Notes: generated from the sequence alone by a model not told the origin. Shown: positions 37,769-48,200, counted from the stretch's first letter. The stretch is DNA of 64,000 nucleotides from CAVZAB01 sp963773155 (GCA_963773155.1 CAVZAB010000006.1:62001-126000), one strand, 5' to 3'. Numbers and translations are program-made.

Positions 37769-39037
37769 TCAGAGATTGTCGGCGATTGATCGTTGAAATG
37801 CCGGGCTTGTGGTGCCCGGCGTTCCGGTGCCCTTGGGAGTGAGCGCGGCAGACGGCGTTAAACCCGCAAAATGTCGCGTGAGGATCCGAGACGTATAGGC
37901 GGCGCCAATGACAAAACGGAACATCGGTCCAAAACTCATGGCCGACATTGTCCCGACGAAGAAGATGCCTGGCACGGAAGATTGGAAACGGCGATCCAGC
38001 CTGGGCGAGCGCGCCACGCGGGCAATCGATTCCCGCAGGTTCGGCTCAAGGAAATCGATCCTATCAACATCGACCACAAAGCCGGTGCCGGCGACAATGT
38101 GGTCGCCGGTGACCTCGTAATCGCCCTTGCTCGGGCCACGGATGCTGAGCACCAGCCGTCCGGCTCGCGGACGCGCGGCAATGAGCGAGCAATGGGTGTG
38201 GATGGGAAACTTGTCGGAAACCCGTTCGCGCAACCACCAGGCGACTTTCGGTCCGAGATGAGTTTTGACGAAGGGAATCCGCCAGCGGTCAGGCATTTCG
38301 TAAATGCCGCCCGGAACGGCCTCCAGCAGCCAGTTCTTCAAGCCCGAGCCGAGGCCGCTCTTTGGCCGGCGCAGTCGATCGTACAGGCTCGGCTCGCCAG
38401 TGCTGTGCGAAGAAAATTCGACCTTCGCCTCTCGCACCAGGACCTCGACCTCCGCGCCAGCCTCGTGCAGCAGGGCGGCGGCCTGCATGGCAGACTGACC
38501 GGCCCCGAGGACGAAAGCCTTCTTGCCCGCAAATTGGTCGAAGCCCGCGTGATGGCAGGTGTGGCTGGCCAGATCTTCGGGCAGACCGCGCACTTCCGTC
38601 GGCATACTGGCAAAGGCCTTGAGGCCGATCGCGACGACGACACGCCGGGCAAGAAGTCGCTCTGAATTGGCAAGGGTGATCTCAAATCCGTCGGGATGGC
38701 GCGCCAGAAAGCGGACATTCACGGGTTCGACGTCCGGCACAACCGTCTGCTGAACCTCGATCCCGTAGCGAGCGAAATCGGCGATGGCGCAGGGCTCCTC
38801 CGGCTCCAAGCCTCGCGCCTTGCAATAGTCGACAAACGGCAATCGATCGCCGGGCGTATAGATGTCGGTCGCCGAACCCAGAGATTTCAAGAACATGGCC
38901 GGCGGCATTTCCCGCCAAAACTGCATTGGCTCGCCGAAAATCCGGATCGAGATGCCGCTCTCGCGCAAATGCGCCGCAATTGACAATCCGTAGGGACCGG
39001 CCCCGATTATCGCGACGTCAACAATTCGGCCCTGCAT
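37769..39037 (-). CDS. FAD/NAD(P)-binding oxidoreductase, flavin-monooxygenase-like
   Basis: A two-dinucleotide-fold flavoprotein of 422 residues. The FAD motif is IIGAGPYGLSIAAHLRESG at the N-terminus; a second nucleotide motif FVLGAGQSAMQAAALLHEAG lies near residue 175; and the ATG-like motif VAGTGFVVDVDRIDFL near residue 320 precedes GIFFVGTMSAMSFGPMFRF. This arrangement fits flavin-containing monooxygenases of the lysine/ornithine N-hydroxylase type or pyridine-nucleotide disulfide oxidoreductases. The substrate is unknown. ATG 39037 is chosen; a GTG three codons upstream is possible. It stands alone, convergent with tgt and divergent from proS. Confidence 0.82.
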   Translation of the reverse strand: MQGRIVDVAIIGAGPYGLSIAAHLRESGISIRIFGEPMQFWREMPPAMFLKSLGSATDIYTPGDRLPFVDYCKARGLEPEEPCAIADFARYGIEVQQTVVPDVEPVNVRFLARHPDGFEITLANSERLLARRVVVAIGLKAFASMPTEVRGLPEDLASHTCHHAGFDQFAGKKAFVLGAGQSAMQAAALLHEAGAEVEVLVREAKVEFSSHSTGEPSLYDRLRRPKSGLGSGLKNWLLEAVPGGIYEMPDRWRIPFVKTHLGPKVAWWLRERVSDKFPIHTHCSLIAARPRAGRLVLSIRGPSKGDYEVTGDHIVAGTGFVVDVDRIDFLEPNLRESIARVARSPRLDRRFQSSVPGIFFVGTMSAMSFGPMFRFVIGAAYTSRILTRHFAGLTPSAALTPKGTGTPGTTSPAFQRSIADNL

Positions 39038-39542
39038 CCTAGCCACTCCACGCAACCGCAGCCTGGTATGAACAATAAATACGAGAAAACTGCCATTGCG
39101 ACGTCGAAATTTTGGGGCATCGCGGTCAGAATTGCTTAACGCGCTGCGGCCCAGGCCAAGGGCAAGGCCGGCAACAGGCTGGAACAGAAATGTGGGCAAG
39201 GCAGTGGTCTGCCTTGCCCTGAGTCACTCGTCAGTCCGTCCTCACCTTTTTCGTCTCCCTTCGGAGACAGGCGCATTCCGCCGTGCGGTTGGTCAGACGA
39301 ATCGTTCCTCCCGAGAACTCGGACCCCGCAAATGCGATCGCGTTGTTTCCGCGAATTCTGCATTGCAGGAATGTCTCTAGCGCAGCCGGAGGCCCTTGTC
39401 ACCTGCGTGTCATCATCGGGGGCATGGCGATAGCTGGGAAGTCCGCGGCCTGGCCTTGGCCTTGTCTTTTCGGGCCGGTTGCTATTGTTTGTCAGCCGCA
39501 CCCGGCGGCCAACTCGTAGGTCGCCAAGGATCAAAGCCAGCC
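39038..39542. other. 505-base divergent intergenic region with several hairpins
   Basis: No protein gene is convincing. It contains a perfect 11-pair hairpin (39194-39219), a six-pair hairpin GTCTCC-CTTC-GGAGAC (39253-39268) and a small dyad CCGAG-AA-CTCGG (39311-39322), all within 130 bases. The AT-richer part at 39060-39130 is a possible promoter for the leftward oxidoreductase. A small structured RNA is possible; none was recognised. The last 100 bases should hold the proS promoter. Confidence 0.4.
39194..39219. other. Perfect 11-base-pair hairpin, terminator-like or RNA element
   Basis: GGGCAAGGCAG (39194-39204) pairs with CTGCCTTGCCC (39209-39219) around TGGT. No T-run follows on the plus strand (the next bases are TGAGTCACTC) and only a weak one on the minus strand. 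No gene ends here, so an ordinary terminator is unexpected unless a small RNA is present. Confidence 0.5.
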
Positions 39543-40865
39543 ATGCGTCTTTCCCGCTATTTTCTCCCGATATTGCGCGAAAATCCCAAAGAGGCGGAAA
39601 TCGTTTCGCACCGACTAATGCTTCGCGCCGGGCTGGTTCGCCAGGAATCGGCCGGCATCTATGCGTGGTTGCCGCTCGGGTTGCGGGTCATGAACAAGAT
39701 CAGCAAGATCATCCGCGAGGAGCAGGACCGCTCGGGCGCGATCGAACTGCTGATGCCGACGATCCAGCCGGCCGACCTATGGCGGGAATCCGGCCGCTAC
39801 GAGGATTACGGCAAGGAAATGCTGCGGATCAGGGATCGGCACGAGCGCGACATGCTCTATGGTCCGACCAATGAGGAAGTGATCACCGAAATGTTCCGGT
39901 CTTCCGTCCGTTCGTACAAGGATCTGCCGCTTAACCTCTATCATATTCAATGGAAGTTCCGCGACGAGGTCAGGCCCCGTTTCGGGGTGATGCGCTCGCG
40001 CGAATTCCTGATGAAGGACGCCTATTCCTTCGATCTCGATCAGGCCGGTGCGACCCATTCCTACAACAAAATGTTCGTGGCCTATTTGCGGACGTTCCAA
40101 CGCCTGGGGCTGCAGGCCATTCCGATGCGGGCCGATACTGGTCCGATCGGCGGCGATCTGTCGCATGAATTCATCATTCTCGCCTCGACCGGCGAGAGTG
40201 AAGTTTATTGCCACCGGGATTATCTCGGCTTTGCGACGCCGCCGGCCGAGGTCAATTTCGAGGATCCGGCCCTGATGAAGGCGATTGTCGAGCGCTGGAC
40301 CTCCCTCTATGCGGCGACGTCGGAAAAACATGATGTGGCCGCCTTTGCCAGGCTTCCCGTGGCCGCCCAAATGTCGGCGCGCGGCATCGAGGTCGGTCAT
40401 ATATTCTACTTTGGAACTAAGTATTCCCTGCCGATGAAGGCCTTCGTCAACGGCCCCGACGGCAAGGAGGTGGCGGTACACATGGGATCCTACGGCATCG
40501 GACCTTCGCGTCTGGTTGCGGCGATCATCGAGGCAAGCCATGACGAGGCCGGCATCATCTGGCCAAAATCCGTCGCTCCCTTCGATGTCGGCATTGCCAA
40601 TTTGAAGGCGGGTGAACAGGCCTGCGACGCCGCCTGCCAGGAACTGGAGACCCGGCTGTCCGCCGCCGGCCTCGAGGTCCTTGTCGATGATCGCGACGAA
40701 CGGCCGGGCGCCAAATTCGCCGCGCTCGACCTGATAGGCCTGCCGGTCCAAATCATTGTGGGCCCCAAGGGCCTCGCCGAGGGCAAAGTCGAACTCAAGC
40801 ATCGCGCCGGCCAGGAGCGGGTGCAGGGGTCGCTCGACGATATTGTCGAGTTGTTGCGCCGGTGA
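39543..40865 (+). CDS. proS: Prolyl-tRNA synthetase, short alphaproteobacterial form
   Basis: Charges tRNA-Pro. At 440 residues it is the compact form without the editing (INS) domain, which is usual in alphaproteobacteria. The opening MRLSRYFLPILRENPKEAE and motif 1 region VSHRLMLRAGLVRQESAGIYAWLP are typical, with YGPTNEEVITEMFR, KFRDEVRPRFGVMRSREF, GSYGIGPSRLVAAIIE and the anticodon-binding domain (FDVGIANLKAG). ATG 39543 is the family start; the frame is open upstream without similarity. Its stop overlaps the GTG start of the LolC-type gene. Confidence 0.96.
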   Translation: MRLSRYFLPILRENPKEAEIVSHRLMLRAGLVRQESAGIYAWLPLGLRVMNKISKIIREEQDRSGAIELLMPTIQPADLWRESGRYEDYGKEMLRIRDRHERDMLYGPTNEEVITEMFRSSVRSYKDLPLNLYHIQWKFRDEVRPRFGVMRSREFLMKDAYSFDLDQAGATHSYNKMFVAYLRTFQRLGLQAIPMRADTGPIGGDLSHEFIILASTGESEVYCHRDYLGFATPPAEVNFEDPALMKAIVERWTSLYAATSEKHDVAAFARLPVAAQMSARGIEVGHIFYFGTKYSLPMKAFVNGPDGKEVAVHMGSYGIGPSRLVAAIIEASHDEAGIIWPKSVAPFDVGIANLKAGEQACDAACQELETRLSAAGLEVLVDDRDERPGAKFAALDLIGLPVQIIVGPKGLAEGKVELKHRAGQERVQGSLDDIVELLRR

Positions 40866-42177
40866 GCAGCCATGGCATGATTGGGGCCGCCGCGCCGGGC
40901 CTGGCGCAGCCGCCCGACCGGCGCAATGGAACGAAGCCCTTTGCCGCTTTCGAATGGTTGGTCGCGCTTCGCTATCTGCGGGCCCGGCGGTCCTCCCGGT
41001 TCATTTCTGTGATCGCCGGCTTTTCCTTCGCCGGCATCATGCTTGGCGTGGCCACACTGATCGTCGTCATGTCGGTGATGAACGGCTTTCGCAAGGAATT
41101 GCTCGACAAAATCATCGGTATCAATGGCCACGTCTTTCTGATAGGCGTCGAAACGCCGTTGACGGATTACCAAGATGTCGTGACGCGGGTTGCCAAGATC
41201 CCCGGCGTCACATTGGTCATGCCATTGATCGAATCACCCGCCGCCGTCTCTTCGCCGATCAACCAAGCGGGGGTCCTTGTCCGTGGTATTCGCGAACACG
41301 ACCTGCTGCGACTTCCCGGCATCATGGGCAATGTCAAGCAGGGCAGCCTGGCGGGTTTCGACGAAGGCGGTGGGGTCGCCATCGGCCAGCGGCTCGCCGA
41401 GACGCTCGGCCTTTCGGTCGGCGATTCCCTTTCCATTCTGACCGCTCGCGGTGCTCAGACCCCGTTCGGCGTCACGCCCCGGATTAAGGCCTATCCGGTC
41501 GCCGCGATCTTCCAGGTCGGCATGTCTGAATTCGACGGCACCTTCGTCTACATGCCGCTTGGTGAGGCCCAGGCCTTTTTCAATCGCGAAGGTGAGGCGA
41601 CGCTGATCGAGGTCTTCCTCGATCAGCCTGATCATATGGACGCCATCCGCCGCGAACTCGATACGGCGATCGAACGCCCGATGATCATTACCGATTGGCG
41701 GCAACGCAACAAGACCTTCTTCGACGCGCTCGCCGTCGAACGCAATGTCATGTTTCTGATCCTGACCATGATCGTCATTGTCGCGGCCTTGAACATCATT
41801 TCTGGGCTGATCATGCTGGTCCAGGACAAGGGTCGTGACATTGCGATCCTGCGGACGATGGGCGCAACGCGCGGCGCCATCATGCGGATTTTTCTGATCA
41901 CCGGCGCCGCCATCGGCGTGTGTGGGACTCTGGCAGGCCTGGTGCTGGGCCTAGTCTTTGCCCGCAACGTCGAGACGATCCGTCAGGTTTTGAACCATCT
42001 GATGGGCGCCAACCTGTTCCCCGCTGAATTGTATTTCCTGTCCAGGCTGCCCTCGATCGTCGACCCGCGCGATGTCGCGGCGGTCGTCGCCATGGCCCTG
42101 ATCCTGGCATTGCTCGCCACTCTGTATCCGTCATGGCGGGCCGCCAAGCTCGATCCGGTCGAAGCGCTTCGATACGA

Positions 42178-42181
<4 letters not shown>
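40862..42181 (+). CDS. lolC: Lipoprotein-releasing ABC transporter permease, LolC/LolE family
   Basis: Membrane part of the LolCDE machine that extracts outer-membrane lipoproteins from the inner membrane. The 439 residues have a first helix in VIAGFSFAGIMLGVATLIVVMS, the large periplasmic MacB-like domain, and three C-terminal helices (around MFLILTMIVIVAALNIISGL and IFLITGAAIGVCGTLAGLVLG) with GRDIAILRTMGATRGAIMRI between them. Alphaproteobacteria often have a single LolC/E-type gene, a homodimer replacing LolC plus LolE. Starts at GTG 40862 and overlaps lolD by ATGA. Confidence 0.92.
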
Positions 42182-42864
<683 letters not shown>

Positions 42865-42902
42865 CCGGGTCGACCTGTCAGCAAGAGCACACGCCGGTTA
42901 GC

Positions 42903-42936
42903 TTGACATTGTACAAAAAGGGAACATAATATAAAC
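42903..42936 (+). promoter_or_regulatory. Sigma-70-type promoter overlapped by LexA-like half sites
   Basis: TTGACA (42903-42908) is a perfect -35; CATAAT (42925-42930) 16 bases later matches five of six -10 bases. Across the spacer and -10 region runs GTAC-N7-GAAC-N7-AAAC (42911-42936), three half sites on an 11-base pitch. The central GAAC is perfect and each neighbour differs by one base from the alphaproteobacterial SOS box GAAC-N7-GAAC. LexA bound here would block the polymerase. Confidence 0.55.
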
Positions 42937-42957
42937 AAACAGCATACGGAGGAAATC

Positions 42958-43053
42958 ATGCTGCGGGCTGCGCTGGAAGATGTCGTGGAACTCGTGACCC
43001 TCGGGTCCTTTCTGTTTCTAATCGGCCTGCTCGCCCGGCTGCCTGGCCTTTGA
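42958..43053 (+). CDS. Small membrane protein ORF (31 residues), possible SOS-induced
   Basis: Too short for routine gene calling. ATG 42958 has an excellent ribosome site (CGGAGGAAATC). The peptide starts MLRAALEDVVELVTLG, then a hydrophobic helix SFLFLIGLLARLPGL and TGA. Strong promoter, perfect ribosome site and a clean transmembrane helix argue for expression. The closest functional parallel is Caulobacter SidA, a 29-residue SOS-induced inner-membrane inhibitor of division; I cannot claim homology. It could also be a leader peptide for dnaE, which starts 75 bases later. Confidence 0.55.
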   Translation: MLRAALEDVVELVTLGSFLFLIGLLARLPGL

Positions 43054-43128
43054 CCTGTGAATAGCGCAGGTTCCGCTCGACGATGCGGCAGCCATTGACG
43101 ACAATGTCGGCCCTGCGGAGGGCCTGCC

Positions 43129-46100
43129 TTGAGTCGCATATTGGAAGAAATCGGCTTTGTGCATTTGCACGTGCACTCGTCGTTTTCGCTACGCGAGGGG
43201 GCCTTGCGGATCGAGGCGCTGGCCAAGCTGGCGCAGGCCGATCAAATGCCGGCTCTCGCCATTACCGACCGCAACAATCTTTTTGGCGCGCTGGAATTTT
43301 CGGAGAAGCTGGCCAAACAAGGGGTTCAGCCGATCATTGGCATTCAGCTGACGATCGAGTTTGGCGATGGCGGCCAACTTGGCGGCAGGTTTGAGCGCAG
43401 CGAGGCGGGGCGGGCGGCGCTTGTTGTGCTTGCCGCCAGCGCCGAGGGCTATGCCAACCTGATGCGACTAGCTTCACGCGCCTGGCTTGACCCCGGCCCC
43501 GGCGACGGGCCGCATGTCGGCCTCGATCGGCTCGCCGGGTCGACCGGCGGCCTGATCGCGCTGACTGGCGGCCCGTCCGGTCCGCTTGATGTGGCGCTGG
43601 CCGCAGAGCGGCCGGAAGTCGCCGCCCTGCGCTTGGCGCGTCTACTCGAATTGTTCGGCGAAACGAACCTCTATGTTGAATTGCAGCGGCACCATTTGCC
43701 GGGCGAGCGAGCCAACGAGCCGCACCTGGTCGATCTCGCCTATCGCTGCGGCCTGCCGCTGGTTGCTACCAACCAGGCCTTTTTCGCGACCGCGGCCGAT
43801 TACGAGGCCCACGATGCCCTGATTTGCATCGCCGACGGCAGCCTGATCGGTGACGGCCAGCGCCGCCAACTGACCCCCGAACATCGGCTCAAGAGTCGCG
43901 CAGAAATGGTCGACTTGTTCACCGATCTGCCGGAGGCGACGCGCCATTCCGTCGAGATCGCCATGCGTTGCGCCTTTCGCCCGCAGGCGCGCAAACCGAT
44001 ACTGCCGCGTTTCACCGCCGCGGACGGCTCGCAGATGGACGAGGTCGGCGAATTGTTCCGCCGCGCTGGGGCCGGGCTGGCGCAGCGCCTTGCCGTCCTG
44101 CCGCCGGCCCAAGGCTTCACAACCGCCGACTACGAGGCCCGGCTCGCCTTCGAACTCGACGTCATCGCCGGCATGAAGTTTCCCGGCTATTTCCTGATCG
44201 TCGCCGATTTCATCCAATGGGCGAAGGCGCAAGCGATCCCAGTCGGACCGGGCCGCGGCTCGGGCGCCGGCTCGCTCGTCGCCTATGCCTTGACCATCAC
44301 CGATCTCGACCCGATGCGGTTTGGTCTGCTGTTCGAGCGGTTTCTCAATCCCGAACGCGTCTCGATGCCGGATTTCGATATCGACTTCTGCCAGTACCGC
44401 CGCGACGAGGTCATTGCCTATGTCCGCCAGCGTTATGGGGCCGACCGGGTCGCGCAGATCATCACTTTCGGCTCGTTCCTGGCCCGCGGCGTTTTGCGCA
44501 ATGTCGGTCGCGTCCTGGCAATGCCGCTCGGTCAGGTCGACCGGCTGGCCAAGCTGGTGCCCCGAAAATCCCGCCAATCCGATGACCCTTGCTGAGGCTA
44601 TCCGGACAGAGCCGCGGCTGAAGGAGGCGGCCGAGGCCGAACCGCGGGTCGGCCAGATGCTGAAAATCGCCGAAACCCTCGAGGGTCTCTATTCCAACGC
44701 CTCAACCCACGCCGCCGGCATAGTCATCGGCGACCGGCCGCTCGACGAGCTCGTGCCGCTATACCGCGATCCGAAATCGGATATGCCGGCGACCCAGTTC
44801 AACATGAAATGGGTGGAATCGGCCGGGCTGGTCAAATTCGATTTTCTCGGCCTGAAGACGCTGACGACACTAGCGATCACCATCAAGCTCCTGACGCGGC
44901 GCGGTGTCAGCATCGAACTGGCGACCCTGCCGCTTGACGATGCGAAAACTTTCGAGGCGCTCGGCCGCGGCGAGACGCTCGGCGTGTTCCAACTCGAAAG
45001 CGCCGGCATGCGCAAGGCGCTGGTCGAAATGCGGGCCGACCGGTTCGAGGATCTAATCGCGCTTGTCGCGCTCTACCGGCCTGGGCCGATGGCGAATATC
45101 CCGGTCTATTGCGGCCGCAAGCTCGGCGACGAGGCGCCCGAATATCTCCATCCGAAGATCGAACCGGTGCTGAGGGAGACATTCGGCGTCATCATCTATC
45201 AGGAACAGGTGATGCAGATCGCCCAGGTCCTGTCCGGCTATACGCTCGGCGAAGCCGACATGCTGCGCCGCGCCATGGGCAAAAAGATCAAGGCCGAAAT
45301 GGATGCCCAAAGGGCCCGCTTTGTCGGGGGTGCCGTCGAGCGTGGCCTCGACAAGGCCAAGGCCGACGAAATCTTCGATCTCCTTGCCAAATTCGCCGAT
45401 TACGGTTTCAACAAGAGCCACGCCGCGGCCTACGCGCTGATCGCCTATCAGACGGCCTGGTTCAAGGCCAATCACCCGGTCGAGTTTCTTGCCGCGTCGA
45501 TGACGCTCGACAAGTCGAATACGGACAAGTTGGCCGAGTTTCGCAACGAGGCCAGGCGCCTTGGCATTGTCGTCGAACCGCCCTCGATTAATTATTCCGG
45601 GGTCGATTTCGAGGTTCAGGCGGACGACGGGAAAGCACCGGTGATCCGTTACGCTTTGTCGGCGGTCAAGGGAGCGGGTGACGCCCAGGTCGCGGCAATC
45701 GTTGCAGCGCGCGGTCAAATGCCCTTTGCCTCGCTCGCCGATTTTGCTCGCCGCATCAACCCACGCGAAATCAACAAGAAAGTGCTGGAGAGCCTGGCTG
45801 CGGCGGGCTGTTTCGACGAACTCGAGCCGGAGCGCTCGCGCGCCCTTGCGGCGGTTGAGTCGATGCTGGCACTGGCCAATAGGATGCAGGGCGAACGGCT
45901 CGCCGGCCAAAGTGCGCTGTTCGGGGACGCCGAGGCCGACACCGACCTCGTCCTACCGCAAGTGGCCCCTTGGTCGACATCGGATCGGTTGGCCAAGGAA
46001 CTGGAGGCAATAGGTTTTTTTCTTTCCGGCCACCCGCTCGACGATTATGCCAGTCTGCTCACCAAACTGAAAGTGGAGCGCTGGTCGGACTTCATCCGCG

Positions 46101-46612
46101 ACGTCAAGGGCCGCGGCGCCGCCGCTGCAAGACTGGCAGCCTTTGTCCTCGACCGGCAAGAGCGCCGGACCAAATCAGGCGCCAAAATGGGCATCGTCAA
46201 CCTGTCCGATGCCAGTGGGCAATATGAGGCGATCCTCTTCCAGGAAGGCCTGAGCCAGTATCGCGACCTGCTCGAACGCGGCGCCGCGGTGCTGGTCAAC
46301 CTCGAGGCGCGATTGGAGGGCGAAGACGTCCGGGCCCGGCTGACCCATGTCGAGCCGCTCGAACAGGCGGCAAGTCGTGTGCAAAAGGGCATTCGGATCT
46401 TCCTGCGCGACAGCCAGCCGCTCGGCTCGATCGCCGAGCGGCTGAAGATCCGCACCGAGGCCCGGGCCGAGGGAGAGGTGCTGGTGATCGTCATGCTCGA
46501 GCGGAGCCGTCGTGAAGTCGAAATCCGGCTGCCTGGCCGCTATCCGCTGACCCCGCACCTCGCGGGCGCCTTGAAGGCAGTGCCGGGCGTCGTGGCGATC
46601 GAACATCTCTAG
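43129..46612 (+). CDS. dnaE: DNA polymerase III subunit alpha, frame broken near 44562
   Basis: Replicative polymerase. TTG 43129 with CGGAGGG six bases upstream starts MSRILEEIGFVHLHVHSSFS (PHP domain). The catalytic aspartates lie in MPDFDIDFCQYRRDE. After RLAKLVP the family sequence (ENPANPMTLAEAI) continues one base on, through STHAAGIVIGDRPL, YRPGPMANIPVYCGRK, the helix-hairpin-helix region FNKSHAAAYALIAYQTAWFKA and the OB fold (GAKMGIVNLSDASGQYE), to the stop at 46612. The junction sequence GTGCCCCGAAAATCC has one C too many; this is not a GANTC-like site. Restored length is about 1160 residues, normal for DnaE. Confidence 0.92.
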
Positions 46613-46646
46613 GGACGCGCGCCCGTCCGCCGGGACCGATGGTGGT

Positions 46647-46697
46647 CTACCCAAACCGGTCATATCACGTGCTACGGACACCGACGCACGCGGTGCT
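46647..46697. repeat. Left copy of a 51-base direct repeat flanking the insertion sequence
   Basis: 46 of 51 bases match the copy at 48007-48057. The final 21 (GACACCGACGCACGCGGTGCT) are identical; the five mismatches lie in the first 30. The first 16 bases resemble the right inverted repeat of the insertion sequence. The shared 21-mer contains a CACCG...CGGTG dyad. Confidence 0.8.
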
Positions 46698-46715
46698 GTC
46701 GATAGCTAATTAACT

Positions 46716-48022
46716 TGGCCGGATTTGGTAGCACATCATATGTCCGCTGCTTCTGGCTTTGTTCTCCTCTGATCGCTGAGCGGACTTAAGCGACCTTTTT
46801 CTGTGTCTCGACGGCGCCCTGTTGATCGTATCGTCCGAGGCATCGCGGCCCATGGAAGATCGCATAGGTGCCGTCGTGGTATTGACGGATCTTGACTTTG
46901 GCCTTGACGAAATGCGGCCGCAGCGGGCTTTCGGGGATCTGCAATTTCAACCGGTTGAAGGTGACGCAATTGTCGTTGCCGACCTGGCGCTCTTCCTGGA
47001 GGCAGAGGATCTCGGCGAGATTGACGCCGGGGATCGTGACGAAAGCCACGCCTTCCTGCTCGGCCTTGACGGCGAAACGCGCATTATGGGCGGCGATGTG
47101 GACGTCCCGGATAAAGGCGTTGGCGGCCTCGATCGTGGTGATCCCGGCGAGCGCCAGCTCCTTCGTCAGGCGGTCCTGCAGGGTCTGGAAGACGCGTTCC
47201 GAACGGCCTCGGGCCTGCGGCGAATAGGCCGCGATATGCTCGATGCCCAGATGCTCGAGGGCGCGTCCGACCTGGGTCGGACGGGTCCGATCGACTTTGC
47301 CGCCGGCCTCCGGTGTATGAAAATAATGGCTGCCGCGGTCCGTATAGAGGCTCAAGGGCAGGCCATGGCGGCCAAAAACCTCTTCCAAGGCCCGGAACGT
47401 CGAAGCGGTGCCTTCCTCCTCGACCAGAAAGGCCGAAAGAATAGTGCTCGTTGCATCGTCCAGCGTGACGATCAGATCGAGCGGCTGGTGGTTCTTAAGC
47501 CACGCAAAGCGCGACCCATCCTGATGCAGCATCATGCCCAGCATCGGGCGCCGCGGCCGCTTGCGCCGGTGGGCGCCCCGCCGCGTGGCTTTCGCCAGCA
47601 AGCCCCGGTCCTGCAGATAGGTCTTGGTCCACGTGTAGCCCCAGTTGAAGCCATGATCCTTCACCAGATGCTCGTGGAAATGCTTGGCCGTAAAGCCGGC
47701 GTAGCGGCTGCGGTAAAGCGCCTCAACCTCGGCCTCTCGCGCCGAAGGAACCCGTCGGCCCGAGACCTTGCCAAGCCGCCGGTCCAACAGGCCAGCCTCT
47801 CCTTCGACCTCAAAACGATTGCGCCAGCGCCGAAACGTCCGCTCGCCAACCCCCAACAGTTCGCTCGCTTCCAACTGACCAAACTCCGCCGCCTCGTAAC
47901 GTCCCAAAATGTCCAAAAACTTAATCATCCGCACACCCTGAAGGGCTTCCGTCCGGCGCATCCCAAACCCTCCAAAGGATCTGGAATTTACCGGACAGAT
48001 CGTGCGCTACCTAAACCGGCCA
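46716..48022. mobile_element. Insertion sequence of the IS1202/ISNCY-like group, about 1.3 kb
   Basis: Inverted ends of about 31 bases (46716-46746 and 47992-48022) match at 25 positions, both beginning TGGCCGG and ending TGTCCG. They enclose one leftward transposase gene. No short duplication abuts these ends, but an identical 21-mer lies 18 bases outside the left end and 14 bases outside the right end. IS1202-group elements are known for unusually long target duplications, so the true ends may be further out than the visible inverted repeats. It sits between dnaE and the rpsB promoter. Confidence 0.75.
46786..47961 (-). CDS. Transposase, DDE type, ISNCY/IS1202-like
   Basis: A 391-residue transposase. 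The N-terminal helix-turn-helix is ASELLGVGERTFRRWRNRFE. The DDE catalytic core shows the first Asp in MLHQDGSRFAWL, the second in YTDRGSHYFH and the Glu in ARGRSERVFQTLQDRL. The start is ATG 47961 with GGAGGG upstream; ATG 47928 is an alternative. The frame is intact, so the element could be active. Its orientation is opposite to dnaE and rpsB. Confidence 0.9.
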   Translation of the reverse strand: MRRTEALQGVRMIKFLDILGRYEAAEFGQLEASELLGVGERTFRRWRNRFEVEGEAGLLDRRLGKVSGRRVPSAREAEVEALYRSRYAGFTAKHFHEHLVKDHGFNWGYTWTKTYLQDRGLLAKATRRGAHRRKRPRRPMLGMMLHQDGSRFAWLKNHQPLDLIVTLDDATSTILSAFLVEEEGTASTFRALEEVFGRHGLPLSLYTDRGSHYFHTPEAGGKVDRTRPTQVGRALEHLGIEHIAAYSPQARGRSERVFQTLQDRLTKELALAGITTIEAANAFIRDVHIAAHNARFAVKAEQEGVAFVTIPGVNLAEILCLQEERQVGNDNCVTFNRLKLQIPESPLRPHFVKAKVKIRQYHDGTYAIFHGPRCLGRYDQQGAVETQKKVA

Positions 48023-48057
48023 TATCATCTGCTACTGACACCGACGCACGCGGTGCT
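48007..48057. repeat. Right copy of the 51-base direct repeat
   Basis: Partner of 46647-46697. Its first 16 bases are the end of the insertion sequence's right inverted repeat; the rest lies outside the element and leads straight into the rpsB promoter. Confidence 0.8.
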
Positions 48058-48085
48058 TGCGTGAGGGATCAATTCCCCCTATAAG
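48057..48085 (+). promoter_or_regulatory. Candidate rpsB promoter
   Basis: TTGCGT (48057-48062), 17 bases, TATAAG (48080-48085; five of six -10 bases). It lies 35 bases beyond the visible end of the insertion sequence and 116 bases before rpsB, so it is outside the element. The leader between them is GC-rich and may carry S2 autoregulation, not recognisable by eye. Confidence 0.5.
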
Positions 48086-48200
48086 CGCCGCCATCCCACA
48101 CGCGGACTTTGCGCCCCTGCTTCAAGGGTCGCTCCGGTGACCGGATCTGCAAAGAGCCGGTCTGTCTGTTCGCGGAGGTTTTCAACCGGAGACGGAAATC

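Noticed and set aside
39038..39542. 6S, SRP or other known RNA gene
   Set aside because: Hairpins are present but none of the conserved core sequences of these RNAs could be found.
46822..48084. 420-codon open frame antisense to the transposase
   Set aside because: It mirrors the transposase codons, has no domain and no ribosome site; the transposase on the other strand has intact DDE motifs.
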